In this document: piece by piece, positions 26,781 through 37,241 of the stretch
Numbering within the stretch: position 1 is the first letter of the stretch
How the letters are laid out: each line of letters opens with the position of its first letter
Assembly: GCA_900545225.1 (NCBI GenBank)
Contig: UQXZ01000008.1
Span: 17,168 to 81,167, forward strand
Length of the DNA stretch: 64,000 nt
Reading direction: 5' to 3'
Source: an uncultured Eubacteriales bacterium
GTDB taxonomy: Bacteria; Bacillota; Clostridia; Lachnospirales; Lachnospiraceae
The notes under the pieces: generated by a model
What the model was told of the DNA's origin: nothing
Database searches by the model: none
The model's input: only the letters and a program-made list of their open reading frames with translations
Translations under genes and position numbers: made by a program

Positions 26781-27854
26781 ATGAATAAAAAAGTTTTAAT
26801 TGCAATGAGCGGCGGCGTTGATTCAAGTGTTACTGCTCTGCTTATTAAAAATCAGGGATATGAATGCATGGGTGCTACCATGAATCTCTTCCAGAATGAA
26901 GATCTCGGTATTCCAATGAATAAGACATGCTGTTCTATTGAAGATATAAATGATGCACGCAGCGTTGCCAACAGAATCGGTATCGACTACCGTGTATTCA
27001 ATCTTCAGGAGAAGTTTAAAGAAAAGGTTATTGAGCCATTTATCAAATCATATGAGGACGGCGCAACTCCTAACCCATGTATCGACTGTAACAGATATCT
27101 TAAGTTCGGCAGACTTTTAGAAAGAGCTGAAGATTTGAATTATGACTATGTTGCAACAGGTCATTACGCAGTCATTGAATATAATGAGGAAACAGGAAGA
27201 TATAATCTGAGAAAGTCTAAGGATCTTAAAAAGGATCAGACATATGTTTTATATAACATGACTCAGGATATGCTTGCTCACACCATTTTCCCTCTTGGTT
27301 CTCTCACTAAAGAAGAAGTTCGTGAAATAGCTGAAGAAAATGAATTTATCAATGCCAAGAAAGCCGAAAGTATGGATATCTGCTTTGTAAAGGGAACTGA
27401 TTATGCTTCATTTATAGAGAACTATACAGATAAGAAATATCCTGAAGGTGACTTCATTGATATGCAGGGCAATGTTATCGGCAGACATAAGGGTATCATC
27501 CGTTACACAATAGGCCAGAGAAAGGGACTTGGCGTTTCATTTGGAAAGCCTATGTTTGTATATTCAAAAAATGCAAAGGATAACACTATTACTCTCGCTT
27601 CTGACGAAGAGCTTATGTCACATGAGTTATTTGCCAACAAGATTAACCTTATTCCATTTAATAAGCTTGAAAAGCCTATGAAGGTTAAAGCCCGTGCCAG
27701 ATACAACATGGTTGAACAGCCTGCCATTGTTGAGCAGATTGAAGATGACCTCATTAAGGTAACATTTGACGAGCCTCAGAGAGCATTTGCAAAGGGTCAG
27801 GCAGTAGTTCTTTATGACGGCGACTATGTAGTGGGTGGCGGAACTATCATCTGA
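26781..27854 (+). CDS. mnmA: tRNA-specific 2-thiouridylase
   Basis: 357 residues. The PP-loop is MSGGVDSSVTALL, catalytic Cys are in NPCIDCNRYLKF and MDICFVKGTD, and the C-terminal beta-barrel contains HKGIIRYTIGQRKGLGVSFG. It puts sulfur on U34 of Lys, Glu and Gln tRNAs; persulfide would come from a cysteine desulfurase. A 42-bp copy of its last codons lies directly after the stop. Confidence 0.96.
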   Translation: MNKKVLIAMSGGVDSSVTALLIKNQGYECMGATMNLFQNEDLGIPMNKTCCSIEDINDARSVANRIGIDYRVFNLQEKFKEKVIEPFIKSYEDGATPNPCIDCNRYLKFGRLLERAEDLNYDYVATGHYAVIEYNEETGRYNLRKSKDLKKDQTYVLYNMTQDMLAHTIFPLGSLTKEEVREIAEENEFINAKKAESMDICFVKGTDYASFIENYTDKKYPEGDFIDMQGNVIGRHKGIIRYTIGQRKGLGVSFGKPMFVYSKNAKDNTITLASDEELMSHELFANKINLIPFNKLEKPMKVKARARYNMVEQPAIVEQIEDDLIKVTFDEPQRAFAKGQAVVLYDGDYVVGGGTII

Positions 27855-27899
27855 TCTGACAGCGACTATGCAGTGTGCGGCGGAACTATCATCTGATTT
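27816..27899 (+). repeat. 42-bp tandem duplication of the mnmA 3' end
   Basis: Copy 1 (27816-27857) covers the final 13 codons and stop of mnmA; copy 2 (27858-27899) follows immediately with five or so mismatches and its own TGA in the same frame. Confidence 0.8.
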
Positions 27900-28018
27900 T
27901 ACGGCTTATTTTAATTAGCTGATATAGTTAAATTAGTATAATTAAATTGGTATGTTAAAATTAATATGCTTAAAGAAAATGATTCAGTCAGGTTTTATTC
28001 TGTTTGAATTAACATAAT

Positions 28019-28074
28019 AAAACCCCTTTGTAACCGTGTGTAATTTCACACCGGCTGCAAAGGGGTTTATTTTT
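28019..28074. terminator. Bidirectional terminator between mnmA and the antiporter gene
   Basis: AAACCCCTTTG pairs with CAAAGGGGTTT around an inner CCGTGTG/CACACCGG hairpin; T-rich tail TTATTTTT on the plus strand. Confidence 0.85.
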
Positions 28075-28109
28075 ATATTAACTTATTATATTAATTTTTC
28101 TTTATGATG

Positions 28110-29738
28110 TTAGTCGTGGTGTTTATCTACCACATTTTCAATTTCACTTAATACAACGATATCATCGTTCTGGAGTACAACATCACCGTTAGGAATTATT
28201 ACATCTTCGCCTCTTTTGATAATAACAATTCGCTTATCTGATTCGAGATGTCTTGCTATGTCAGCTATTGTTCGACCTGCATAGCCGTCATCCTTATGAA
28301 CGATAATCTCGGATAATTCTATTCCCTTAACCTTTTCAAATGTCTTGGCACTGAGAATTACCTTATCGTCACATTCAAAATGTGTATCTCCCTTAGGAAT
28401 GATATTTTCATTTCCACGCTTAATAAGAACTACGATTGTCTCAGGCGGAAGAATAATGTCTTTAAGTGTATGGCCTATCCACTCATGTTCAGGTGGGATT
28501 GAGAACTGGATGAACTGTACAGGAGCTTCTTCCATATAGTCGGTAAATGTTCTTGCGATACTGTCCTCATCATCAAGCATGTTTAACTTCTTTGATACAA
28601 GAGGTAACAATGTACCCTGAAGTAACATGGAGAACAATACAACCAGGAATGCAATATGGAATATATCATTCTGAAGTGTAACCATCAATGTTGCCGAAAT
28701 GGCAAAAACTATGGACGTTGCACCTCTGAGCCCCGACCAGGACACCAGGCTCATCTGATTAATCTTCGCTTTAAATGGAGTCATTAAAGCAAATACACTT
28801 AATGGTCTTGATACAAATGTGAGGAATACAGCAATTAAAATTGCCGGAATCCATACATTTATAAATGATGCAGGAGTTGAAAGCATTCCAAGCAGGAAGA
28901 AAATAAGAATCTGCATGAATGCTGTAACACCGTCAAAGAAATTCATTACGTCCGCAGTTCCTTTGAGCTTAGCGTTGCCCATGATAATACCTACAATGTA
29001 TACACTGAGGTAACCATTTCCTCCTACTGCAACAGGTATGCCATATGCAAGCATTGCAAATGCTAAGAAGAACATCATTCTAAAGCCCGCACCTGTTTCA
29101 GGGCTCATTCTCTTAACGATAAATACACCTATAAGCGCAATACCCACACCTATACCGAATCCGTATACAACCTGTGCAAATATCATATAGGCAATTGAAC
29201 CTGCGCTTCCTGAGCCCTGAAGAAGTGAAATGAATATTGCTGTCATTGTATATGCAATAGGGTCATTACTACCACTTTCTACTTCAAGGATTGAAGCTGT
29301 ATTATATTTTAAACTCAGACTTCTTGATCTTAAGATGGAGAACACTGTTGCTGCATCTGTTGAGGAAAGAACTGCTCCGATAAGCATACTTTCCAATATT
29401 GGCATCTGAAGTGCGAAGTGACAGAACAATCCTGTGATAACACCTGTGGATACTACTCCCACGGTAGATAACAGAATAGAAGGAACTGCCGTCTTTCTCG
29501 CTTCCTTCCAGTTCGTACCGAAACCTCCAAAGAACATAATGAAAACAAGCGCTACAGAACATAATGTTTCTGAAGTATCAAGTGCAACTGAGAAGTCATT
29601 TATCCATCCGCTGGCTCCAAGGAACATTCCGAATAATATAAATGCCAATACTGCAGGTAAACCAATCTTAGTACTCATTTTATTCATATAAATACTAACG
29701 AGAAGTATAAGTGCGATACCGATCAGATAAAAAATCAT
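28110..29738 (-). CDS. Potassium/proton antiporter, CPA1/CvrA-type with TrkA_C domains
   Basis: 542 residues. About 12 membrane helices make up a Na+/H+-exchanger domain (residues 1-395); the ion-site motif SSTDAATVFSILRSRSLSL and the transport Asp in EVESGSNDPIAYTMTA are seen. Two TrkA_C (RCK_C) regulatory domains follow (about 410-475 and 480-542: IVVLIKRGNENIIPKGDTHF; RIVIIKRGEDVIIPNGDVVL), as in K+/H+ antiporters whose activity is nucleotide-gated. No separate TrkA subunit is nearby. Convergent with mnmA. Confidence 0.9.
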   Translation of the reverse strand: MIFYLIGIALILLVSIYMNKMSTKIGLPAVLAFILFGMFLGASGWINDFSVALDTSETLCSVALVFIMFFGGFGTNWKEARKTAVPSILLSTVGVVSTGVITGLFCHFALQMPILESMLIGAVLSSTDAATVFSILRSRSLSLKYNTASILEVESGSNDPIAYTMTAIFISLLQGSGSAGSIAYMIFAQVVYGFGIGVGIALIGVFIVKRMSPETGAGFRMMFFLAFAMLAYGIPVAVGGNGYLSVYIVGIIMGNAKLKGTADVMNFFDGVTAFMQILIFFLLGMLSTPASFINVWIPAILIAVFLTFVSRPLSVFALMTPFKAKINQMSLVSWSGLRGATSIVFAISATLMVTLQNDIFHIAFLVVLFSMLLQGTLLPLVSKKLNMLDDEDSIARTFTDYMEEAPVQFIQFSIPPEHEWIGHTLKDIILPPETIVVLIKRGNENIIPKGDTHFECDDKVILSAKTFEKVKGIELSEIIVHKDDGYAGRTIADIARHLESDKRIVIIKRGEDVIIPNGDVVLQNDDIVVLSEIENVVDKHHD

Positions 29739-29975
29739 ATACTACTCCTCCCGACTTTTCTTATACATTAACTATATTTTATAGAGCAGTTTTTATCAAC
29801 CCGAAACGGCCATAAATTTAGTTTGAATATCAAATTTCTTAATTTTATATGGTAAGGTTTCATAAATGCACTTGTTAACATAGGACAATCACACTTATTG
29901 CCTTAATAAATATAGGACAAGTACCACAAAATTGTATATAATATTCTTTAAAACTATATATAAGAAAGGAACATT

Positions 29976-31424
29976 ATGAGCACATCTTTCAAAGATACTT
30001 CTAAAAAGAAGTTTTTTACACCGAAGAGAATCGTAATCCTTATTGTATTCTTAGCTGGTGTATCAATTCTTCTGGCATGGGGAATCATAAGATTTAACCC
30101 AAACATTTACAGAAGTCTGTTTCTTGGTGCATCAAAGGACACTCCTGAATCATTGGATCCTGAAAAGGCAAGTACAACGCCTATAGCTGCTTCCGAAACA
30201 GATAATTCTGATTTCAACAGCTTCACCAACGAATTACTTAACCTTGTAGTATCAGCTGACGCTGGTACTAACAACGCAGGCATGGAGCATCCTGAAAATT
30301 ACGGTGTTGCGGAAGGTAAATACAGCTTCAATGCTAATTCATTTACAGAATTAAAGAATAGACTTTCATCATTTGACTATTCATCACTCAGCTTCAAACA
30401 GCAGAAAGCCTACGATGAAATCAATTCTTACCTCGATGGCCAGATTGCAAATACAGCCTACCCTGATTTAGCAGGACATACATATTCAGGTTCTTTATCT
30501 GAACAGGCTAACTGTAAGTCATACTACGAACAGCTTTTAGAGAGTTCTATTGGCGCAGGCAAGACAGTTGATGAATATTACGCAATGAACGCTGCTTACT
30601 TAGAGCAGTTCTTCAGAGGCTTAGACGGTACAAGCAGCTCAGACCAGAATAAATACAAATCATATTCAACAGATGGTGAACCTGGCGAAATTTTATCTAA
30701 GTTAAAAAATATAACAAATGAGCATTTCCCAACTGCTGTAAATGCAGAATATACTGTTGAATACATGGAAAATGGCGGAAAATATTTTGCTGACGCTGCA
30801 GAATATATTGCTCCTCCACTTGATAACATCAACAAGGGTAAATTCATTCTTAATAAGAATGCTGTAAATTACTCAAGAGATTTATTTACAATCCTTGCAA
30901 ATGAAGGTTATGCAGGTCATATGTACCAGACTACATATTTAGCAGATCAGATTAATAACGGTTCTGAAGATCCTGTAAGATACTTTACAATGAACAGTGG
31001 CTACACTGAAGGATTTGCATCATATGCTGAATATCTTGCATATACATACAACGACTCAGCTGATTTAGGTTCAAAGACTGTAGCTAAGTACTATAACTTC
31101 GGTTACAATGCAATCTACGCTAAGATTGATATCGATGTTAACTACTATGGTAAATCATTTGATGATCTTAGAAGTTTCTTATCAGGTTATGGAATAAGAG
31201 ACAGCGCAGTTCAGGATGATTTATACAACGCTGTAACAGCTAATCCTGGTTCATATGCAATTAAAGCTCTTGGATTAGAGGAAGTTCTTGAAATGCAGAG
31301 AAAGGCAAAGGATATTGCCGGAGACAATTACTCTGATGAAAAGTTCAACCAGTTAATTACAGAACTTGGCCCTATGGGATTCAAGGATATTGAGAAGAGA
31401 TTATATATTATAAATTATTTATAA
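29976..31424 (+). CDS. DUF885-like exported protein with an altered metal-site motif
   Basis: 482 residues. One membrane helix near residues 18-38 (RIVILIVFLAGVSILLAWG) anchors the protein with its bulk outside. The C-terminal half matches DUF885 gluzincin-like peptidases: ANEGYAGHMYQ (308-318) and GYTEGFASYAEYLAY (342-356). In the family the first motif normally reads HEGxPGH; here the first His is Asn309 and the Pro is Ala313, while Glu310, His315 and the later Glu345 remain. It is therefore either inactive or a variant. Its own transcription unit, ended by the terminator at 31564. Confidence 0.75.
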   Translation: MSTSFKDTSKKKFFTPKRIVILIVFLAGVSILLAWGIIRFNPNIYRSLFLGASKDTPESLDPEKASTTPIAASETDNSDFNSFTNELLNLVVSADAGTNNAGMEHPENYGVAEGKYSFNANSFTELKNRLSSFDYSSLSFKQQKAYDEINSYLDGQIANTAYPDLAGHTYSGSLSEQANCKSYYEQLLESSIGAGKTVDEYYAMNAAYLEQFFRGLDGTSSSDQNKYKSYSTDGEPGEILSKLKNITNEHFPTAVNAEYTVEYMENGGKYFADAAEYIAPPLDNINKGKFILNKNAVNYSRDLFTILANEGYAGHMYQTTYLADQINNGSEDPVRYFTMNSGYTEGFASYAEYLAYTYNDSADLGSKTVAKYYNFGYNAIYAKIDIDVNYYGKSFDDLRSFLSGYGIRDSAVQDDLYNAVTANPGSYAIKALGLEEVLEMQRKAKDIAGDNYSDEKFNQLITELGPMGFKDIEKRLYIINYL

Positions 31425-31563
31425 TTAGTTAGATATAATTAGTTACTTATAATTTATTATAGATAATTTGTTACAGATAATATTTAATCATCAGATGCTT
31501 CAATCAATCTACATAAGAACATTGTTTAAAGCAATCTGATTAAAACCTTAAATATGAATAACA

Positions 31564-31599
31564 AAAGAACCCCGGCACGAATGTGCCGGGGTTCTTTTT
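31564..31599. terminator. Bidirectional terminator
   Basis: AAAGAACCCCGGCAC pairs with GTGCCGGGGTTCTTT over CGAAT; T tail TTTTTAT on plus, TTTTGTTATT on minus. Ends the DUF885 gene and ppsA. Confidence 0.9.
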
Positions 31600-31669
31600 A
31601 TGTGTAAACATATACTGAATCAGCATATGTCTTTATTTCAATGATTTCAGATAATTACTGCGTAATTAA

Positions 31670-34051
31670 TTACCATGTGTAATCTTCTGTATCAGCCTTA
31701 CCTTTTCCTGTAAGAGCATCCATAACCATTCTCTGCTCGATCTGTGCAACTGACTTTTTAGTAGCTACAACTGCATCTGGGTTAACAGAGATTGAATCGA
31801 TACCACTCTTAATTAAGAATTCGCAAAGCTCTGGGTATACGCTAGGAGCCTGACCACAGATAGAAACTGTCTTTCCATCCTTGTGAGCAACTTCGATAAG
31901 GTGACGGATTGCACGCTTAACAGCTAAATTACGCTCATCATAAATGTGCTGTACTGTTTCGTTGTCACGGTCTGCACCAAGAACAAGCATTGTAAGATCG
32001 TTAGAACCGATTGAGTAACCATCAACGAACTTGTTGAACTGGTCAGCAAGGATGATGTTAGATGGAATCTCAGCCATAAGCCAGATCTTGAAGTCTGCGC
32101 TTCTTACAAGACCTTCTTCAGCCATGATACCTGTAACAACTTCTGCTTCCTTAACTGTACGGCAGAATGGAATCATAACCATGAGGTTCTTGAAACCGAA
32201 CTCCTCACGTACCTTCTTGATAGCCTTAAGCTCAAGCTTGAAAGCTGGAAGATACTTAGGATCGTAGTAACGAGATGCTCCTCTCCAACCAAGAAGTGCA
32301 CTTGGTTCATGTGGCTCAAACTTATCGCCACCTGTTAAATCACGATATTCGCTTGATTTGAAGTCTGAGAGACGAAGTACAACCTGACGAGGTGCAAGTG
32401 CCTGACAAACCTTTCTCATACCGTCAGCAAGCTTGTTAACAGCTTCTTCTGAACGGCCTGTCTCGATAAGGTGAAGTGGATGCTCATGGATGAATGTTGT
32501 CCAGATGAACTCTTCACGCATAAGACCGATACCATCACATGGAAGCTGGCCATGCTTTTCAGCTAAGTCAGGGTTACCAAGGTTCATGTATACCTTTGTA
32601 CCTGTTACAGGAACTGCTTCAGCTACAGTTGTTGCAGCTGCTGGAGCTTCCTTCTTAACGATACTATCAACAATACCGTCGTATGCTACACCGTTAGTAG
32701 CATCAACTGTAATGTCCATACCATCCTTAATTACTTCTGTAGCAGCCTGTGAACGGCTTCTTGTACCAACGATACAAGGAATGCCAAGCTCACGACCAAC
32801 TATAGCAGCGTGACATGTCATACCACCAGCGTCTGTGATGATAGCCTTAGCCTTCTTCATAGCTGGAACCCAGTCAGGAGCTGTCATTGTTGTAACAAGG
32901 ATTTCGCCTTCCTTGAACTCATCAATAAGAGCCGGATCGAGGATAACGTGTGCCTTACCAGCAGCCTTACCAGGAGAAGCTGGAAGCCCCTGAACGATTG
33001 GATCAAGATCGATATTGTCTGATGACTCAGAAGCAGCTGATGTCTCACCATTCTTTTTCTTCTGTGACCAAACTGTCTCTGGACGAGCCTGGAGTAACCA
33101 TACCTTGTTATCTCTTTCGTCTACGCCCCACTCCATATCCATGTAGCAACCGTAATGCTTTTCGATTGCCTTAGCATATGTAGCTAATTCCTTAACCTGC
33201 TCATCTGTGATAGCCTGAGCTTTTCTTTCTTCAGCAGGAACAACTTCTTCAACAACGTCGCCTTCAGCTTTTCTAACTAACTTGATAGGCTTATCGTTAA
33301 TAATTCTGTTCTTGATTTCAAGAGTGTTCTTGTCAATTGTAAAGTTATCTGGTGTAACTGTACCCTGAACAACGTACTCACCAAGACCGTATGATGCTTC
33401 GATAATGATAGAATCATCACTACCTGTAACGAGATCAACTGTGAACATAACACCTGCAGCCTTTGAGAATACCATCATCTGAACTGTAGCAGAAAGAGCA
33501 ACTGTCATATGATCATATCCCTGCTTCTCACGATAGTATGTAGCTCTATCTGTGAATGTTGAAGCGTAACATTCCTTAATCTTCTGGATAACAACGTCTG
33601 CACCCTTAACGTTAAGGTATGTATCCTGCTGACCAGCAAAACTTGCGTCTGGAAGGTCTTCTGCTGTAGCACTTGAACGAACAGCAACAAAAGGATCTTT
33701 GTCATTCATTTTCTCACCGAGTTCTTCATAAGCAACACGGATAGCTTCAGCGAGGTCTTCAGGCATTTCCTGCTCGCAGATCATCTCTCTGATGTTAGCT
33801 GTTACTTCACGAAGAAGAGCTGAATCCTCAACGTCTGTAAGCTTAGCAAGCTCTGCACGGATACGTGGCTCAAGACCTGTTGTCTCCATAAAGTGACGGT
33901 AACCGTGTGCTGTAGTTGCAAAGCCATAAGGTACTGGAACCTTAGTAGCAGATGTAAGTTCACCAAGTGATGATGATTTACCACCAACAAGCTCAACATC
34001 TTCTCTTCTTAACTCGTCAAACCAAAGTACATATGCTTCTTCGCGATTCAT
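31670..34051 (-). CDS. ppsA: Phosphoenolpyruvate synthase
   Basis: About 793 residues with the standard order: ATP-grasp pyruvate-binding domain (ELVGGKSSSLGELTSATKVP; SSATAEDLPDASFAGQQDTY), the swivelling phospho-His domain (DAGGMTCHAAIVGRELGIPC) and the PEP/pyruvate barrel (GSNDLTMLVLGADRDN; ISVNPDAVV). It makes PEP from pyruvate and ATP for gluconeogenesis. AGGAGG lies 11 bases before the ATG at 34051 and only 2 before the one at 34060, so the later start is favoured. No regulatory protein gene (PpsR) beside it. Confidence 0.95.
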   Translation of the reverse strand: MNREEAYVLWFDELRREDVELVGGKSSSLGELTSATKVPVPYGFATTAHGYRHFMETTGLEPRIRAELAKLTDVEDSALLREVTANIREMICEQEMPEDLAEAIRVAYEELGEKMNDKDPFVAVRSSATAEDLPDASFAGQQDTYLNVKGADVVIQKIKECYASTFTDRATYYREKQGYDHMTVALSATVQMMVFSKAAGVMFTVDLVTGSDDSIIIEASYGLGEYVVQGTVTPDNFTIDKNTLEIKNRIINDKPIKLVRKAEGDVVEEVVPAEERKAQAITDEQVKELATYAKAIEKHYGCYMDMEWGVDERDNKVWLLQARPETVWSQKKKNGETSAASESSDNIDLDPIVQGLPASPGKAAGKAHVILDPALIDEFKEGEILVTTMTAPDWVPAMKKAKAIITDAGGMTCHAAIVGRELGIPCIVGTRSRSQAATEVIKDGMDITVDATNGVAYDGIVDSIVKKEAPAAATTVAEAVPVTGTKVYMNLGNPDLAEKHGQLPCDGIGLMREEFIWTTFIHEHPLHLIETGRSEEAVNKLADGMRKVCQALAPRQVVLRLSDFKSSEYRDLTGGDKFEPHEPSALLGWRGASRYYDPKYLPAFKLELKAIKKVREEFGFKNLMVMIPFCRTVKEAEVVTGIMAEEGLVRSADFKIWLMAEIPSNIILADQFNKFVDGYSIGSNDLTMLVLGADRDNETVQHIYDERNLAVKRAIRHLIEVAHKDGKTVSICGQAPSVYPELCEFLIKSGIDSISVNPDAVVATKKSVAQIEQRMVMDALTGKGKADTEDYTW

Positions 34052-34321
34052 ACTTTTCATTTCCTCCTAAAAAGCAAATATTGCATTACAAAAATTATAT
34101 AATAATAAAACTAAAACATTGAAAAATACATAAATATGCAGTAATCCATGATTGTTTTGATACTATAGCAAAATACAACTAATGTCAATGAAACAAGTCT
34201 ATATCCATACTATTTGCGGACATTAAGTAAAAACGTCCAAATACGAATAAATAGCCGTTTTATTGCACTTTCCGAATGCTTTTTCAGAAAAAGCACAGAA
34301 AATGTATCAGAAAATAAACAT

Positions 34322-34650
34322 TTTGAGCAATACTATAAGCCGGGTTATGTCTTGGATAATCATCTATCTTTCTTGATGCGTCACCGCACCACTTAACGCG
34401 ATCTACCTAAAAGCACGACGGGCAATCGTATAGCTTTTGTTCTGATCTTGCTTCGGACGGGGTTTGCATTGACCATTACTGTTACCAGCAATGCGGTAGT
34501 CTCTTACACTGCCATTCCACCATCACCATATAGGCTGTTTCTTTTCTATTGCACTTTCCTTAGAGTCGCCTCCACCAGACGTTATCTGGCGTCCTGCCCT
34601 TTGAAGCCCGGACTTTCCTCTGCAATGCAGCGACTATCCGTACTACTCAA
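34322..34650 (-). ncRNA. rnpB: RNase P RNA, class A
   Basis: Minus strand, about 330 nt. Hallmarks: GAGGAAAGTCCGGGCTTC near the 5' end, ACAGTAATGGTCAATGCAAACC with the P15-like region in the middle, and AACCCGGCTTATAG near the 3' end, which pairs with the 5' part to close the core. It is the catalytic RNA that removes 5' leaders of tRNA precursors. The 5' end is only about 10 bp after the phosphatase stop, so its promoter must lie within that gene (TTGCAA, 17 bp, TTAAAT is a candidate). Confidence 0.95.
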
Positions 34651-34659
34651 AACATTTAA

Positions 34660-35187
34660 TTAATCATCAAATTCTCTTGCAAATGCTGTGAATTTCATTA
34701 ATACACCAAGCAAAAGAGCCACAAATACATCTCTGAAATGATGTACTCCTGTCATTACTCTTGTGATAGCTATTAAACAAGCAGCTACCCAGAGAAGCAT
34801 ACCTGCAACAGGATAATAATATGATACAGATGCCGCAATTAAAGCCGCAGAAAATGTGTGGAGACTCGGCATTGAGTTTCCTTTCTTCTTTCTGTTTACA
34901 AGTGGCTTGTAATTGTATTTCTCATAAGGTCTTTTCTGGTTGATAAACTTTCTCGCTACGGCTACTGAAGAAAATGCCACAGCCGGAATACCAACCATAT
35001 ACATGAGAGATTCTCTTCCATAATGTCTGTGTGCATTTAATACAGCAAGCGCGTATGAGGAACCAACCATAAGCGGAAGTGTAAGGTCCATAACCTTAAT
35101 CGCTTTTTTATATTTAGGCTTATGAGAAATGGCATTCATAATTCTGTCATAATATTTTTCAAAAAAATAGTCCGAAATCCTAATCAA
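34660..35187 (-). CDS. PAP2-family membrane phosphatase
   Basis: 175 residues with about four membrane helices. The three PAP2 motifs are visible: KFINQKRP (KxxxxxxRP), PSLHTFSA (PSGH-like, with Leu for Gly), and TRVMTGVHHFRDV (SRxxxxxHxxxD, with Thr for Ser). Such enzymes dephosphorylate undecaprenyl pyrophosphate or phosphatidic/phosphatidylglycerol phosphates. The start codon is TTG at 35187, with AGAGGCATACT upstream. Substrate not predictable. Confidence 0.88.
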   Translation of the reverse strand: MIRISDYFFEKYYDRIMNAISHKPKYKKAIKVMDLTLPLMVGSSYALAVLNAHRHYGRESLMYMVGIPAVAFSSVAVARKFINQKRPYEKYNYKPLVNRKKKGNSMPSLHTFSAALIAASVSYYYPVAGMLLWVAACLIAITRVMTGVHHFRDVFVALLLGVLMKFTAFAREFDD

Positions 35188-35280
35188 AGTATGCCTCTTT
35201 TCGCTTTAGTAAGCTGTGTTTAGTTTACTATTTGCATGTAAATTATTAATTTTTAGTATTTTTTAATTGTATAAAGAATT

Positions 35281-36516
35281 TTATCTATTATCAAGTTCTT
35301 TTATGATATCTTCCCATGTAACGCCCTTTAATTCCATAAGCACCATTACATGGTATAAGAAATCGGCAATTTCGTACTTTATCTCTTCAGGATTAGGATT
35401 CTTTGCTGCAATAATAATTTCTGCAGCTTCCTCTCCACACTTCTTAAGTATCTTATCAATACCCTTATCAAACAGATAATTTGTATATGAACCTTCCTTA
35501 GGATTATTCTTTCTGTCTCTTATGGTAGCCATAATCTTATTGAATACCTTAAGAGGATTTGTGCTTGTATCCTTACTTTCAAGTACATCTCTGTAGAAAC
35601 AGCTGTAATTGTTAGTGTGACACGCTGCACCTAACTGCTTAACCTTTGCAAGAAGTGTATCCTGATCGCAGTCAATCTTTAATTCCTTAACAAACTGGAA
35701 ATGTCCGCTTGTTTCACCCTTAATCCAGATTGACTGACGGCTTCTGCTGAAGTATGTCATTTTGCCGGAGCTGCATGTCTTTTCAAATGCTTCTCTGTTC
35801 ATATATGCCATCATAAGCACTTCGTCAGTTTTATAATCCTGAACGATAACAGGGATAAGTCCCTTTTCATCAACATTGAAGTCGTCAAATGTAAAGTTAG
35901 GAATTGAAATATTTACATCGATACCGTCCTTTACAAGCTCTTCTTTCTTCTTGTAGAAGTCAAAGCTAACATCTGTTAAAAAGCTTCCTGTAACACCGTA
36001 GATTAATTCGGATGTCATTATTGAATCCATCTCTTTTTTATCTTCAACAGTGATTACTTCTCTCTTAACATCATCATTGTCAGAAACAAGAATTGAGTTT
36101 TCATTATCGATTGCAATCTTATCGTCACCAAATCTCTCAATTGATGCAACGAGTAAATCGTCTCCATTTAACTTATCAAAGCTGTTTTCCTTAACGATTG
36201 CCTTGGCAGCTCCTGCATAAAGGTACTTCTTAACATCTTCAAGTCTGTTAACTGTTCCACCAACATAAAGAGGTATATCAATGCTTCTTGTAATGTCTCT
36301 TACTGAGTAAATAAAGCTGTCGTGAGCTTCATCAGTACCGGCATTGCAAAATAAGATGATTGCATCTGCACCATTCTGTTCAAATGCTTCACAGACAGTA
36401 ACTAAATCTCCTGTGATTTCGTCAGTTCTGTCCTTATCTCTGTATATTTTAAATGAGATATCACCCTGTACATCAGATACATTTACATACAGTGCTGGAA
36501 TTATTTTCTTAATCAA
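35281..36516 (-). CDS. hisI: HisIE bifunctional enzyme with a HisF-like N-terminal extension
   Basis: 411 residues. The C-terminal 190 are phosphoribosyl-AMP cyclohydrolase (about 219-310: [20 protein letters not shown]; metal Cys in DCDQDTLL and [12 protein letters not shown]) and phosphoribosyl-ATP pyrophosphatase (about 322-411: [15 protein letters not shown]). The first ~200 residues look like a half-barrel of the HisA/HisF family ([31 protein letters not shown]), but the catalytic Asp of PCLDV is Tyr10, so that part is probably not a synthase. TTG start overlapping the hisA stop (TTGA), RBS AAGGAG. Last gene of the his operon. Confidence 0.9.
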   Translation of the reverse strand: MIKKIIPALYVNVSDVQGDISFKIYRDKDRTDEITGDLVTVCEAFEQNGADAIILFCNAGTDEAHDSFIYSVRDITRSIDIPLYVGGTVNRLEDVKKYLYAGAAKAIVKENSFDKLNGDDLLVASIERFGDDKIAIDNENSILVSDNDDVKREVITVEDKKEMDSIMTSELIYGVTGSFLTDVSFDFYKKKEELVKDGIDVNISIPNFTFDDFNVDEKGLIPVIVQDYKTDEVLMMAYMNREAFEKTCSSGKMTYFSRSRQSIWIKGETSGHFQFVKELKIDCDQDTLLAKVKQLGAACHTNNYSCFYRDVLESKDTSTNPLKVFNKIMATIRDRKNNPKEGSYTNYLFDKGIDKILKKCGEEAAEIIIAAKNPNPEEIKYEIADFLYHVMVLMELKGVTWEDIIKELDNR

Positions 36517-37229
36517 TTTAATCTCCTTACTGCTTCTTTAAGATCAATTTTGTTCTCATAAATAGCCTTACCGATTATTGATCCGTCAATACCGCTTTCA
36601 TTAAGCTTAATAAGGTCATCAAGACATGACACACCACCTGAAGCGATTACAGTCATTCCTGTCTCGGTTTTTAACTTAAGTGTCTGCTCAACATTTGGGC
36701 CACTCAACATACCGTCTCTTGCGATATCAGTATAAATGATTGTTCTTACGCCTCTCTTTTTCATATCAAGGGCAAGATCAACGCTTGTCACATTACTTAC
36801 TGTATCCCAGCCGTGAGTTGCAACCATTCCTTCTTTTGCATCGATACCAACAACTATTTTCTCAGGGCCGAACGTTTCAACAGCCTTTGTAACGAAGTCT
36901 GGATCAGATACTGCTATTGTTCCAAGGATAACTCTTGATACACCTAAATCAACGGCTGCTTCAATGGCTTCGATACTTCTGATACCACCACCTAATTCAC
37001 ATGGAATGTTAACAGATGATGTAATCTTCTTAATAACATCTGCATTTACAGAGTGACCTACAAGAGCTCCGTCCAAATCAACTAAGTGTATAATCTCTGC
37101 TCCGGCCTCTTCAAAACCCTTTGCAATTTCCCAAGGCTCATCAGAATATACTGTCTTTTCGTTAAAATCGCCTTTTCTAAGTCTTACACATTTACCGTCT
37201 TTTAAATCAATGGCAGGTAATAAAATCAT
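36513..37229 (-). CDS. hisA: ProFAR isomerase
   Basis: 238 residues, a phosphate-binding (beta/alpha)8 barrel. The catalytic Asp pair are in [20 protein letters not shown] and [16 protein letters not shown]; phosphate loops are ELGGGIRS and IASGGVS. It isomerises ProFAR to PRFAR in histidine synthesis. It is 12 bp after hisB and overlaps the hisIE start. The amidotransferase partner genes hisH and hisF, usually next to it, are absent here. Confidence 0.96.
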   Translation of the reverse strand: MILLPAIDLKDGKCVRLRKGDFNEKTVYSDEPWEIAKGFEEAGAEIIHLVDLDGALVGHSVNADVIKKITSSVNIPCELGGGIRSIEAIEAAVDLGVSRVILGTIAVSDPDFVTKAVETFGPEKIVVGIDAKEGMVATHGWDTVSNVTSVDLALDMKKRGVRTIIYTDIARDGMLSGPNVEQTLKLKTETGMTVIASGGVSCLDDLIKLNESGIDGSIIGKAIYENKIDLKEAVRRLN

Positions 37230-37241
37230 ATGTATTCTCCT

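Noticed and set aside
34214..34663. Two plus-strand ORFs of 60 and 71 residues
   Set aside because: Both are antisense to RNase P RNA.
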